DNA of 64,000 bases from Clavaria fumosa (GCA_951802425.1 OX637799.1:1860001-1924000), one strand, 5' to 3'. Positions 21,301 through 31,255 are shown, numbered from the stretch's first letter. The notes: generated by a model from the sequence alone, not told the origin. Program-made: numbers and translations.

Positions 21301-22791
21301 GATGCACCAGTGCAGGTTTTCCCGGAAACGGAAGTCCGTGTGTCATTCACATCGGAAATGGAGACGCTACTCCAGAAAAATAGCGTGGTACACATACAGA
21401 AGCCGGAGGAGCTTGATGATGAGTGGACACGAGATCGTGCTGGACTCTGGCGAAAGGGGATAGTCACCTGGGTCCCCCTAGGAGCTCGTGAGGCCGTTCT
21501 CGAGTTTGAGCATGACCTCCCCGCTGCTGGACACCCTGGGCCCCGGAAGTTGAGAGCAGCACTAGTGAAGGGTTATTGGTGGCCGGACATGGTAAAAGAT
21601 GCGGATCGGTATGCCCAGGGGTGTGAGACATGCCAGCAGACGAAGCCCGACCGTACCAAGCGTGCTGCCCCACTGCACCCCCATCTGGTGCCCGATGGTC
21701 CCTGGTCGGTGATCTCATGGGACATAGTCGGTCCCCTCCCCCTCTCCCGTGGACATAATGCCATCCTTGTTATTGTCAACAAATTCACAAAACGGACACT
21801 GCTCGAAGCGATCGGGCTCGACCTCACAGGACTTGGAGCGGCGCGTCTCCTCCGGGATCGAGTGTTTCATGACCATGGAGTCCCTCACAAGGTTGTGAGT
21901 GACCGGGGGTCCCAGTTCGTGTCCCGCTTCATGAAGGAGTTCTACTCCATGATCCGGGTAAAGGCAAATCCAAGTACTGCCTTTCATCCGCAGACTGATG
22001 GACAGACGGAACGGGCGAACCAGGAGATGGAGATCTATCTCTGGGCTTACGTGGTCCATCTCCAGGATGACTGGGCTGAATGGTTGTCCACTGCGGAGTT
22101 TGCTCTTAATAATCGTGAGCACTCAGCAACAGGACAGACACCTTTCTTCCTCGATTATGGACGACACCCATGGAATGGGGGGCTCCGGCCACCTTCTGAG
22201 GTGAACCCGGCGGCGGACGAGTGGATGGCTAAGCTCACGGAGTCCCGAAGAGTAGCCAAGGAGGCAATGGAGAAAGCAGTGGCAGCGATGAAGAAGAGCT
22301 ACGATAAGGGGAAACGCCCAAGTCGGGAGTACTCTGAGGGAGATCTGGTCTGGCTGGATACTAGAAACTTGAAGATGGACCGGCCCTGTAAAAAGCTTGA
22401 CAACAAGAGAGCAGGCCCCTTTGCAGTTGAGGAGAAGGTGGGACCTGCTGGGTATCGCCTCAAGCTCCCTCGGGCCTGGCGCATCCATCGGGTCTTCAAT
22501 GAGTTGCTGTTGACACCATACCACCCCCCTTCCTTCCCTTCCCAGAACCTGCCTCCCCCTCCGCCCCCTACGATTGATGATGACCACCTGGAGTATGATG
22601 TGGAGGCGATCCTTGATGTTAAGAAGGTGGGGCGTGGAGTGAGATACCTGGTGAAGTGGTTGGGATACCCTGTAGAGGAGAACACTTGGGAGCCACGACG
22701 GAACCTCACCAATGTGGCACTGCTTCTCCGGGACTTCTTCCTTGCTCACCCTGACAAGGCCAAGCTAGCTGGTCAGGACGCCCAGCCTTAA
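18343..22791 (+). CDS. Gag-Pol polyprotein with C-terminal chromodomain
   Basis: A single frame of 1482 residues starts at the ATG at 18343; the GTG three bases upstream is ignored. A gag-like region is followed by a zinc knuckle CFRCHQTGHAVHFC (about residue 245) and a retropepsin-type motif VDSGCTNCF (about 388). Reverse transcriptase has YVDDVIVF (about 710) and RNase H begins near ETDASN (about 857). Integrase has the HHCC module ending CETCQQTK (about 1095), then SWDIVGPL and SDRGSQF. The tail carries a chromodomain (YLVKWLGYPVEENTWEP, about 1450), which in chromoviruses guides integration to heterochromatin. Gag and pol are in one frame with no stop or shift, so all proteins would come from one precursor. 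The element could be active. Confidence 0.93.
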   Translation: MADHVAPPVAQPMRLDLSVAPSDGQKRNFRTFLRSLCLLFMANPTVYAVDLVKVLFALSKITGEGFAAEWANMKAEEILGSGKAGTWAEFVEEMKRAFDDPNDRATALADIAGLKQGAMTAPEFFAKFEMLSRRAKLSAEKDSGILVHWLELNLSRRLVERIYGVSPMPETYGEWKVLAERLDAQQRRLDGILTERTPRPTVTPARPTATLPRPAVTVSRPLVTPLLCTPDVAMARGWAPADERCCFRCHQTGHAVHFCPLPDTRLQVPRAQTWAAPCAPQMAEGYEKEIARLRACIELCERERRTPTGEKKCASPLSVPVPAASIPRYTILQRRHTRIGAEVKEEVRLAERLTRVRPEVRKHVPRELAIQVHLEAFSTGKGTTMKALVDSGCTNCFMDLEWAKGVGLEPSLLLNPITMYNVDGTQNRDGKVRYGIEVLVRVGDHQERIHFLLGKTQSHKVILGHDWLKRHNPDIDWQKAELSLTRCPPQCSPSPRAPAPLKTSTLASTSILDTRFPNSGPTPDWPSRYPLVFSEAKWDELPRSRPDFDIKIEFKKDPEHLSSKLYSLTRQEMVEMNRWVDEQLASGRIRPSKSPYASPFFFKHEKDKLRPIIDYSRLNAHLIKDKYPLPRIRDTVDVLKGASIYSKIDAKGGFPSMQVWPEHQHHCAFLTPRGLFEPAVMWFGLQNAPATFQHFMNHVLREEIAGGHVRAYVDDVIVFAEDLATHRYWMDRVLRKFGENGLCLKLSKCEFEKSEIIFLGMKISHNRLEHDPAKGAAVRDWPRPKNVKDVQRFNGMLNYLRRHIPNLSAWAKPLFRLTGNVPWKWEEEEEAAFRDLHQALVSAPVLALPQDKGRWKVETDASNLATGGVLSQQQTDGTWRVVDYISKALTAAEKNYDVYDKEFLAVIRALREWRAYLIGAEETIEIWTDHANLQYFRKPQKLKPRQVRWVGELQCFDFEIKYCTGKSNTKADALSRRPDYGEMVEEDAPVQVFPETEVRVSFTSEMETLLQKNSVVHIQKPEELDDEWTRDRAGLWRKGIVTWVPLGAREAVLEFEHDLPAAGHPGPRKLRAALVKGYWWPDMVKDADRYAQGCETCQQTKPDRTKRAAPLHPHLVPDGPWSVISWDIVGPLPLSRGHNAILVIVNKFTKRTLLEAIGLDLTGLGAARLLRDRVFHDHGVPHKVVSDRGSQFVSRFMKEFYSMIRVKANPSTAFHPQTDGQTERANQEMEIYLWAYVVHLQDDWAEWLSTAEFALNNREHSATGQTPFFLDYGRHPWNGGLRPPSEVNPAADEWMAKLTESRRVAKEAMEKAVAAMKKSYDKGKRPSREYSEGDLVWLDTRNLKMDRPCKKLDNKRAGPFAVEEKVGPAGYRLKLPRAWRIHRVFNELLLTPYHPPSFPSQNLPPPPPPTIDDDHLEYDVEAILDVKKVGRGVRYLVKWLGYPVEENTWEPRRNLTNVALLLRDFFLAHPDKAKLAGQDAQP

Positions 22792-22802
22792 GAGGGGGGT
22801 GA

Positions 22803-23092
22803 TGTTAGGATCGCTTATGTAAGCCATCCCAAAGTGCAGTTGTGGAGAAACTGGGGAGGGTTGTTGGAAGGTCACATGACCTGTGGCTGGGTCGGATTAT
22901 GTAATCATGTAAGATCACATGACCTGGGCCTGGGCGCATCACGTGATCCAAGGGTCCGAGCGTGGGAACGCCGGCAAGTGCCGAAGCGTTCGCTATAAGT
23001 ACTTTTGCTTTTCCTTTTTTGTACTCTTTTCCCCTTATCTTAGTATTGTCGTCATGACCTTATGCTTAAGTTGTGTGAGACCCAGTCTGATA
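22803..23092 (+). repeat. 3' LTR of gypsy 1
   Basis: A 290-bp direct repeat of the 5' LTR begins right after the polypurine tract. Visible differences from the 5' LTR include a G/A, a C/T and a C/T change, consistent with a young element. Confidence 0.9.
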
Positions 23093-23773
23093 CAACCCAG
23101 CGCCAAGCTGTGGTCGGATGAGCAGTGGTCACTCTGTCCCTTGCCCACTTTCCAATCAGCTGGAGGTCTTGCGTGACGAGCCGGACGTCGCGGGTGTGCG
23201 GTGAACGGGTGTGATATTGTCGCGGTTGCCTTGCCGTACTGACATCGGCAGGTCCGGGCGATGCTCGAGATGTGGGAGCACCAACACGTCGTGGCCCAGA
23301 GTGTGCTTCCTCACAACAATATCTGTTGTGATGGTGGAGACCTGAAGGCAACGATGTTTCAACGGGGCGGGGGACGGATGGGGCAATTGTTTTCTTTCCC
23401 TCACTTGCATTTGAACTTGAATGTCGATTGCGATGCTGTTCCAGTTCTTGAGAAATTTTCTTTGTGTTCTAGGTGATTTTGAAGCTGTAACACTAGCGCG
23501 GTAAGGCCAGCGATGAGGCTCAGTGCATTGGTAGCAGAAGACATGGTGAGCTGAATTGCACAACATCGCTATTTTCTGACACAACAAAAGCAAAAGTGTA
23601 CAATTTTTTCTCACGCAAACAGATTTGTTACAAATTCATCAACAATGCGAGGACATCTGAAACTGAAAGAAAGAGCAAGAAATTAGACATCGGAATGAAA
23701 GAGGAATTTTTGTGATTTTTGTTTCGAACCTTAATCACGAGTATCTTCTGGATTATTTGCTGTGTTGGACCGT
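23093..23773. repeat. Array segment with an internal inversion, and 3' tail of small gene 2
   Basis: It continues the array unit interrupted by gypsy 1 and matches 58886-59530. The stretch 23254-23509 is inverted relative to the copy near 59066-59310, while both flanks stay in the same order. The last part, 23650-23740, is the conserved small-gene 3' region (intron ending CAG|ATGTCC on the minus strand). Confidence 0.65.
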
Positions 23774-24300
23774 CTAGTTTCGTCGTCTACTTTGTTCGTC
23801 TGTTTCTTCTGTTGGATCGTCACGGTCTGGTTCGTGTGTTTGACCCTCTGCTTCTGCTTGTGCTGCCATGGCCATGGCCATGGCCCTGGCGAACAGTCTT
23901 TTGTCATCGTCCACGATCCCCAATCTCCCGCGCATCTTCTGGATGGATTCGGGTTCCTTATCGGGATTGTTGGTGAATTGTTCCCTTTCCTGTTCGGTAG
24001 GCTAGAAATGTATCAGCTTGTGTAGTGAAGTGTTGTTACAGACGCACTGGCTTGGAGGAGTCATTGTGGCCGTCTGTTTGACTCTCTGCTGCTTGTGCCA
24101 TGGCCCTGGCGAACAGTGCTTTGTCCTCGTCCTCGATCCCGAATCTCTCGCGCATCTCCTGGATGGATTGGGGTTCCTTATCGGGATTGTTGGTGAATTG
24201 TTCCCTTTCCTGTTCGGTAGGCTAGAAATGTATCAGCTTGTGTAGTGAAGTGTTGTTACAGACGCACTGGCTTGGAATTCGGATTGATCCCGCGAGTCAT
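23774..24300 (-). CDS. Small hypervariable spliced gene, member 2 (duplicated helical exon, 144 aa)
   Basis: Exons 24300-24268 (11 codons), 24221-24048 (58 codons) and 24001-23774 (76 codons with stop) are joined by two 46-nt introns of nearly the same sequence. All junctions are phase 0. Exon 1 reads MTRGINPNSKP. Exons 2 and 3 are tandem duplicates, both starting PTEQEREQFTNNPDKEP, followed by a predicted helix (ESIQKMRGRLGI / QSIQEMRERFGI) and FARAMA. Exon 3 then has an acidic tail and stops at TAG, 47 nt before the ancestral stop position used by other members. The intron sequence was duplicated with the exon, so the longer protein stays in frame. A TATATACT box lies at 24346-24353. The fold is unknown; a protein-binding helical repeat is a guess. 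Confidence 0.6.
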
Positions 24301-25359
24301 ATTATCTTCGCTATTGGTCTCTTGTGCCTCTGAGTTGTCTCTCTCTATATACTAATACAATAAACGAATTTCCACTTGCATCGAAGCAACTATTCGTCAC
24401 AGCGTCTCCGAGTCTTTTCCGTAAAACAGTGCGGATTGTCCCCTGTTTCTTTCAACAACAATATACACGACTCCTTGTTTGCCTTCACAGCGCCTTCGAT
24501 GGCCGTTCAGCTGTCTCGAGGCGCAACAGCGACTCGGACGATGTTTCCGGCGTGTTTTAATTGCCACAGCAGCTGTGGCAAAGGATTATTCTGTTCCTGT
24601 GGTCCTTACGCAACTAATGACAAGGCCGAGGCGGGTCGGGACGGCGGCAAAACTTTTCAATCATATTTTGTCCCCTCGTTTCAACAGTACGCATGACCCC
24701 TTGATTGCCTACACAGCACCCCTTCAGAGGCCATTCAGCTATTCCGCGTCTGTGCGCATGGGGGCGGCAAGGTTCGCATTCAACATCATGGCATACCCAC
24801 GTACCTACAGAAGGCGCATTCTGGGGAAGGTGAGGCAAAGCGGCGGGAGCGAGAACGGAGGAATTGGACACGGACATGTTGAAAATGAGAGGCACTCACG
24901 ACTGCAGTAACCATTTCCATCGGACCTGCAAATTCTCGTCCGATTGCTCCGTCGGTCGAGGCGAGTCTATTGACCCCTCTTCTCCGTGTCCAACAGCAGC
25001 GGAACCAACAGCAGCGGAATACCGCTGTGGCGGTATGGCGCCGTAAATGAATATTGGCCTGGCATTGGTGTGGTGATTCCATCGTTTCAGAGTCGTCCTT
25101 TTCGTGCCTTCTATCTTGTGGTCTGTCGCATCAACGTTAGTAGCCTGCTTCACTTAATCACACGCATGCTGCACCATCCATGGGAATGGCAACCCCGCTT
25201 TGCAGGCTAGAATCGACCTTGATGGGAGCAGTCCGTCTTGTTTTCTGTTCGCTCTCGTGTAAACGACGGCTTCTTGCGCAGTGTTCACTCGCACAGACGA
25301 TAGTTCACCGTCGGACAACGCCCTCCTCATCGCCGTGCTGAGCACACCCCATGAGGAAC
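24301..25359. repeat. Array segment upstream of small gene 2
   Basis: It holds the promoter of member 2 and then sequence shared with 54540-55480. No gene is supported. It ends at the junction with PUL copy B. Confidence 0.5.
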
Positions 25360-26658
25360 ACAGATGGACGAGATGAAGGGAGAAAATTGCTGCCGACTTG
25401 AGGAATCAAGTCAACTTTCTTCTGCATCAAGCTTTTCCCCGTGCGTCCCCGTCTTTGCCTTAACTGAGCGCTCCCTGACTTATCATTTGTAGCCCACCCG
25501 CATACAAGTTTAGCTCTACCAGCAGTTGAGGCCATCTCGCTTAATCCGATTCTCTTCACCCAAGTACCCGTGCTCGATACTGTCCTCGCCAAGTTGATCT
25601 CCTTCGTCGACGCCTCTCCAGCTGATCTCCCGAAAGCCCAAATTAAGCAAACCCTCTCCCAAGCGGTACTCCCTTACCTCAAGGCCCGCTCGGCTGGCGG
25701 AAAGTCGCCCAACGCGTCCGCGCCGTCTGCCGATGCTGTGCTGTTGACCACTTGGTCACAGGTGACCGCAGCGCTAGTCGACGCCCTACCGCAGTCTGAG
25801 CTGTTCCCACTCGTCGATTTGTGGAGACTCGCGGTGCTAGATCCCGCGGTCGCCACCTGGTGCGTGTCGCACCCTGCCGCCGGCAACGGCGGCAATGCGG
25901 TCCTTGATCCCATCTCTGGATTCTTGGTGAAGGCCTTGGGCAGCAGCGGCAGCTGCAGCGTTGCGGCGCCGAGAAACTACATGCTGACGTTGCTCCGTCT
26001 GCTCTCGAACGGGATTTCGAGCGCGGCGTTAGCGGGACGGCTGTTGGCGCCGCGCCGCGCCCCTCACGCAGGATCTGGCAGCGATGCGGACGGCAAAGAC
26101 GCGGGGGACGCCTCGCAGAGGAGCCAGACGACGGACGTGCTGGTGCAGACGCTGCTCCACGAGGACGCGTCTGTGCGCACGGCGGCGGCGAGTCTTGCGT
26201 TCAACGTCGCGGCGTGCCTACAGAAGGCGCGTTTGGAGAAGGCGAGGGGAGGCGGCAGGAGCGGTAGACTGCCGGGAACGGAGGAGTTGGACACGGACGC
26301 AGACTGGGAGGTGGAGATGGTGAGCGCCGTGTTGGAGGCGATTTCGAGAGAGGAAGAGAACGTGGACGTTGGTGAGTATCGTGGCTGTTTTTATTATGTT
26401 ACGTGTCACGCTGATGGAGTTTCTGTTCTCAATGCTTTCCGCTGCTCGGATCCCGCTTGTACTACCCCAGTGCATCGGTTGACGGCGTCTCTGGCATTGC
26501 TAGTACGGCTTTCACCGTTTTACGAGAGCCAGATATCTCCGTTGCTAGAGGTTCTCCAAGCTCGGGCAATACTCAGGAAGAAGCTGGACACACCCTTCGT
26601 GAGCAAGAAGGATGTGCGTAGACTTGTGATAGAGGTCGCAGACAAGCTATGTAATTGA
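25360..26658 (+). pseudogene. PUL copy B: exons 7-9 only
   Basis: The copy begins inside the acceptor of founder intron 6, so the isopeptidase and thioredoxin parts are absent. Exon 7 carries an extra base relative to the founder. Exon 8 (about 25493-26371) and exon 9 (26471-26658) are intact and nearly identical to the founder apart from a few replacements such as SSGSCSV for GGSSGAA. A PUL-only product is possible if transcription starts upstream, but no promoter is recognised. It converges on small gene 3. Confidence 0.7.
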
Positions 26659-27225
26659 TTCGTCCTCCTACAATGGCATGTCGCGTATTGTTTTCGGTTT
26701 CGGACAATCCACACTTCATCGGCATTCAACCATCAAATCCCATTTACAGTAACAATTCTGCTCGCCCATGTCTTCTGCTGCCGGCGCACGCCTTCCAAGC
26801 TGAGCAGACTGCTGCAGAGCCTCGTCGCGGGCACCAACATGTCGTAGCCACAGAGTGCGCACCCTCACGACAAGACCCGTCTGGCACACATCGTTGAAGG
26901 CGACGACGCTTCGTAAGAATGAGACGGGGCGGGGGGGAAGGGGCGAATTTTTTTTCCTCGAAGTCGCCAGCCACACTTTACCCGGGCGCGCGAGAGAAGG
27001 ACGCGACACCGAGTCAGGGGGAACCCCACGATTTTCTCTCAAAAGGGTAAATTTTCCCAAAACAGACTTGTAACGAATTTTGAAGTGACAAGAAATATAA
27101 GGAACCCTCGCGATCCACTGCATAAGATCTTCTTTTAATGCAAGGACATCTGAGGAGGAAGAAATCAGAAAAAAGAGGGATTTCTTTTTCTTTACTTTTT
27201 TTCGAACCTTGCAACTGTCAGTCAA
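26659..27225. repeat. Duplicated PUL 3' flank (copy of 15754-16328)
   Basis: It is nearly identical to the founder flank, including the T-rich 3'-UTR intron of the small gene. A short deletion in the AAAAAAG tract explains the length difference. Confidence 0.65.
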
Positions 27226-27457
27226 TCAGTTCTTGTGCTCGCGGGGGCTAGGCCGTGATGGCGGAGGTGGCGCCTGCTGAGGAAGAAAAAAATGGATCAG
27301 TGTGTATTATTGCAAGGCAGTTGTTACAGACAAACCGGGTTGTTCGCAGGAGCAGGTGGGTTGTTTGTAGGCTGGTTGGATTACCCAAAAAAAAGGAGGA
27401 TCAGGTTGTGTTAGTGAGTGAGACAGTTGTTACACGCACTGGCGCCTCGTTGTTCAT
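27226..27457 (-). CDS. Small hypervariable spliced gene, member 3 (identical to member 1)
   Basis: Exons 27457-27440, 27371-27336 and 27276-27226 encode the same 34 residues as member 1 with the same introns, at a constant offset of 10897 bp. Upstream, the box TACATAAAGA is at 27518-27527. Exact identity can mean selection, a recent duplication, or gene conversion; the equally well-kept surrounding non-coding DNA favours recent duplication. Confidence 0.5.
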
Positions 27458-29103
27458 TCTAGCTCTCCTGTTGCTTTAATTGTGGTCTCTTGCGTCTCTG
27501 CCAGTGGGCTCTCTCTCTCTTTATGTACTAAAGATTTTCCTATTCCCATCGGACTTGTGAGTTCTCGTCCGATTGCTCCGTCGGTAGAGGCGAGTCAAGT
27601 GACCATTTGCCACTCCTCTTCTCCGTGTCTGACAGCAGCGGAATACCGCTGTGGCGGTGGGGCGCCGTAAATGAAATATTGGCTTGGCATTGGTGTGGTG
27701 ATTCCATCACACACATGCTGCACCATCCATGGGAATGGCAACCCCGCTTTGCAGGCTAGAATCGGCCTTGATGGGAGCAGTCCGTCTTGTTTTCTGTTCG
27801 CTCTCGTGTAAACGACGACTTCTTGCACAGTGGTCACTCGCACAGACAATAGTTCAGCGTCGGACAACGCCCTCCTCAGACATCACTTCGTCGCCGTGCT
27901 GAGCACACTCCTTGAGGCACCATTCTCAGCACAGGAGCGAAAACGCTTGTTGACAGCAGTGGCTCTACCTGGTCTGCATGTCCAGGGCGTCAACGAAGGA
28001 AATGCGTATTCCTTTTACATACCTGTACATACAGAGCATGCACAATGTGCAGATCGTGAATGCCCGACCCTCTCTCTCTCTTCTTCCATTTGCGGGTCCT
28101 CCGTCCCTTTCTTGAGAAACACAGACGCACCCCCCAACAAGGATAACAGTGGGGCTCGACCGACGCCATGTGGACGCGTTTCCAGGTGGGACGACGGATG
28201 GTCGTGTAGCGTGAATACAGTGCGGGGGCAGACAGCAAGCAGCGCAGAAAACAAGCGGGGCAGAAACAAGCCTCTTTCCATGGATGATAGTCCGACACAT
28301 ATATATTATGCATTGGGGACACAGCGAGCGAGCGGAAAGCGTGAATGCAAGCATCATCGTCCCAGGAGATGTGTCGTCGAGCACGGCAGAGACAAGGAAA
28401 GGGTGACGCCATTCGTGGTCGAGCTCCTCGTGTTCGGCGCCCGTTCGCCAGCTGTGGTCGGATGAGCAGCGGTCGCCCCGTCCTTGCCTTTCCAATTAGC
28501 CGGAGGTCTTGCGTGACGAGCCGGACGACGCGGAGGTGCGGTGTGCGGTCGTTTGCAAGATATTGTTGCGATTGCTGCTGGCTGTGAACAACATCGGCGG
28601 CGCCCCTGCCACTGCTAGTCAAAATTAGCCGAAGCGTAAAGAAAATTTCTCAAGAATTGGAACAGCCTCGAGGTCAACAATTCAAGTGCATTTGCTGCCG
28701 AGGCAGGGGAAGGTTTATCTTACTTGTGTGTCGGGGGCCTCGCTGACCTCAGGCTGGTCCTCAGGCTGCACGCCTATGCGTACAATCCAGGCAAACGGGT
28801 GGAACGGAACACCAAAACAAAACCAAATTCTGGGCTGTCGTTTGTTATCTTACACCAATTCTGTGCCCTAAGGGATACAATCATCGCAGCAGGAGGAGCC
28901 CATTCTCATCCCAATGACAAATCTGCCCCTCAGCGTATGGAAGGCTGTCCGCTCAAGTCTGCACTCGGATTTCCATCATTCCCTTACATTGGACAGCAGC
29001 GTCTCTGTCAGAAGGCGTTGAGATACAGAAGGCGTTGTGCACCTCCTCCCAAGAAACCGTACTTTGGGAGTCATTTCAAGAAATCCATCGAAAGCAGAAG
29101 TTA
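27458..29103. repeat. Array segment with long overlapping frames
   Basis: It holds the member 3 promoter, then about 1.1 kb (28010-28860) repeated nearly unchanged at 50690-51540. Both strands keep frames over 200 codons (plus 27830-28465, minus 27990-28622). Neither resembles a known family and they overlap head-on, so no gene is called. Confidence 0.45.
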
Positions 29104-29560
29104 GCCTTTGCGCAGTCGACGCCCTATCGTGATCTGAGCTGTTCCCACTCTTCGATTTGTGGAGATTCGAGGGGGACAAATTGCGCAGTCGGCACTTGGT
29201 GCGTGTCGCACCCTGTGGCCAGCAACGGCTGCGAGGCGGTCCTTGATCCCATCTCTGTTTTCTTGGTGAAGGCCTTGAGCGGCGACGGCGGCGGCAGCAG
29301 CTCCTGTGTTGTGGGGCCGGGAAACTACATGCTGATGTTGCTACGTCTGCTCTCGAACTGGTTTTCTCGCACGCCGTTAGCGGGGCGGCCGTCCCTCATG
29401 CAGGATCATCTGGAAGCGATGCGGACGGCAAAGATGTGGGGGACGCCTCGTTGAGGAGCTGGACGATGGACATGCTGGTGCAAACATTGCTTCACAATAA
29501 CGCGTCTGTACGCACGGCTGCAGCGAGTCTTGCATTCAACATCGCGCCGTACCCACAGAA
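29104..29560 (+). pseudogene. PUL copy C, degenerate
   Basis: Parts of founder exon 8 are recognisable: GTWCVSHPVASNG, AVLDPIS, a serine/glycine run, and NYMLMLLRLLSNW. Frameshifts and gaps lie between them, and the end is lost after a segment matching ASVRTAAASLAFN. It ends beside small gene 4. Confidence 0.7.
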
Positions 29561-29686
29561 GGCGACTGAATATCGCACAAAAGTGTACAAATTTTTTAAA
29601 AAGATTTGTCCCATGGATTTCTGAATGAAAGAGGAAGAAATTAGATCAAAAAGGGGGTTCTTTTCGTTTTCGAACCTTGAATATTT

Positions 29687-30008
29687 TCAATCATAAATGT
29701 CGGGGGGAGGGAGACCATCGTCGTCTTTGTCATATTTATATCTCTTTTCGTCTTCGTCATATTTAAATCCCTCTTCGTCTTCGTCATCTGTACATCCCTC
29801 TCCGTCTTCGTCTTCGTCTTCGTCTTCGTCTTCCTCTTCCTCTTCTTGTGCCTGTCCCCCACCACCTGCTGGGTTTAAATTGTTTGGGACTTGAATATTT
29901 GGTGCCACCACCCTCTAAAAATGTATCAGCTCGTGTAGTGAAGCGCTGTTACAGACGCACTCCTTCACGATAGTCACGGCAGACAGAGTAGTAGTTCCCG
30001 CCAGCCAT
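29687..30008 (-). CDS. Small hypervariable spliced gene, member 4 (acidic, 91 aa)
   Basis: Exon 1 (30008-29961) encodes MAGGNYYSVCRDYREG. A 46-nt intron (29915-29960) has a GTGCGT donor, a CTGAT branch-like box and a TTTTTAG acceptor. Exon 2 (29914-29687) continues in phase 0. It has an N-terminal NNLNPAGGGG, a long Glu/Asp run, and repeats of the type DEDEEGFKYDEDEKRYKYD, ending PPPDIYD. TATATATAC lies at 30049-30059, and a CGG-N11-CCG site at 30097-30113. Exon 1 resembles that of member 6 (MxGGxxxYSxCR pattern), while the exon 2 sequences differ completely. The role is unknown; such acidic chains often bind basic proteins or chromatin, but that is speculation. Confidence 0.6.
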
Positions 30009-30048
30009 GTTATTGATTTAGTTTGTGGGTCTCTTGTGTGTGTCTCTC

Positions 30049-30113
30049 TTTATATATACTAATACAGTAAACGAATTTCCATTTGCATTGATCCATCGGT
30101 CGAAGCAAGTCCG
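30049..30113 (-). promoter_or_regulatory. Promoter of small gene 4: TATA box and CGG-N11-CCG
   Basis: A TATA box at 30049-30059 lies about 45 nt upstream of the ATG. An inverted CGG/CCG pair with an 11-base spacer at 30097-30113 has the spacing bound by Gal4-type Zn2Cys6 regulators. The same 17-bp site occurs before member 5. Confidence 0.4.
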
Positions 30114-30582
30114 ATTACTATTTGTCACAGGGTTCTCCGAGTCCCCTGTTTCTTTCAACAATATACATGACTCCTTGTTTGCCTTTACAGGGCCTTCGGT
30201 GGCCGTTCAGCCGTCTCAAGGCGCAATGTCGGGTGCAGCGACTCGGACGGTTGCCCGCGTGTTTTGATTTGGGACGGTTGTTTGCAAGATATTGTCGTGC
30301 TTGCTGCTGGCTTGGGCATTGCCATCAATGACATCGGCGGGCGCCCCTAGTGCAAAATTACCCGAAGCGTAAAGAAAAATTCTCAAGAACCCGAACAGTC
30401 TCGAGGTCAACAGGCGATTTCGTATGTCGTTTGTCATCTTACACTAATTCTGTGCCGTAAGGAATACAATCATCGCAGCAGGAGGAGCCCATTCTCATCC
30501 CAATGACAAATTTGCCCCTCAGCGTATGGAAGGCTGTCCGCTCGAGTCTGCAGTCGGATTTCCATCAGTCCCTTACATTGGA

Positions 30583-30660
30583 CGGCGGTGTCTCTGTCAG
30601 AAGGCGGTGTCTCTGTCAGAAGGCGGTGTCTCTGTCAGAAGGCGGTGTCTCTGTCAGAAG
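30583..30660 (+). repeat. 19-bp tandem repeat, four copies
   Basis: The unit GCGGTGTCTCTGTCAGAAG is repeated four times, where the equivalent array positions at 51680 and 56270 have one. It marks local slippage within an array unit. Confidence 0.85.
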
Positions 30661-30756
30661 GCGTTGAGATACAGAAGGCATTATGCACCTCCTCCCAAGA
30701 AACCGTACTTTGGGGGGCATTTCAAGAAATCCTTCGAAAGCAGAAGGTAGCCTTTG

Positions 30757-31215
30757 CGCAGTCGACGCCCTATCGTGATCTGAGGTGTTCCCACTCGTCG
30801 ATTTGCGGAGATTCGAGGGGGCTAAATCGCACGGTCGGCACCTGGTGCGTGTCGCACCCTACAGCCGGCAACAGCGGCGAGGCGGTTCTTGATCCGATCT
30901 CTGGAAGGTCTCGAGCGGCGGCGGTGGCGTTGGCAACAACAGCTCCGGCGCTGCGACGCCGAGCAACTACATGCTGACGTTGCTACGTCTGCTCTTAAAT
31001 GGGTTTCTCGTGCAGCGTTCGCAGGGCGGCCGTTGGTGCCCGCGCCGCGTCCCTCACGCAGGATCTGGCAGCGATGCGGACGGCAAAGATGCGGGGGACG
31101 CCTTGCTGAGGAGCTGGACGATGGACGTGTTGGTGTAAACACGGCTTCACAATAACGCGTCTGTGTGCACGGCTGCGGCGAGTCTTGCGTTCAATGTCGC
31201 GCCATACCCACACTG
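30757..31215 (+). pseudogene. PUL copy D, degenerate
   Basis: It matches exon 8 of the founder in broken frames (GTWCVSHPTAGNSGEAV, then a shifted Ala/Arg-rich frame). It is nearly identical to copy F1 at 51797-52256, so the two arose by duplication after decay. Confidence 0.7.
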
Positions 31216-31255
31216 TCCCACAGAAGGCGACTGAATATCGCACAAAAGTGTACAA

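Larger units (their letters stand above)
17250..23092 (+). mobile_element. Ty3/gypsy chromodomain LTR retrotransposon 1, coding-intact
   Basis: LTRs at 17250-17768 and 22803-23092 bracket one long gag-pol frame. Excluding a MITE and its target duplication in the 5' copy, each LTR is 290 bp and the two differ at only a few positions. They start TGTTAGG and end CTGATA. A five-base duplication CAACC flanks the element (17245-17249 and 23093-23097). The uninterrupted site GCCAACCCAGCGCC is seen in the array copy near 58890. A purine tract AAGAGGGGGGTGA precedes the 3' LTR. The leader 17769-18342 has no gene. Few LTR differences and an open frame indicate recent insertion. Confidence 0.92.

Noticed and set aside
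18480..22749. Minus-strand frames over gypsy 1
   Set aside because: They are shadows of the gag-pol gene, with no retroviral or host domain of their own.
23719..24245. Plus-strand repeated frames with Leu/Phe-rich peptides
   Set aside because: They are antisense to the spliced small gene 2, whose exon phases and duplicated introns account for the repeats.
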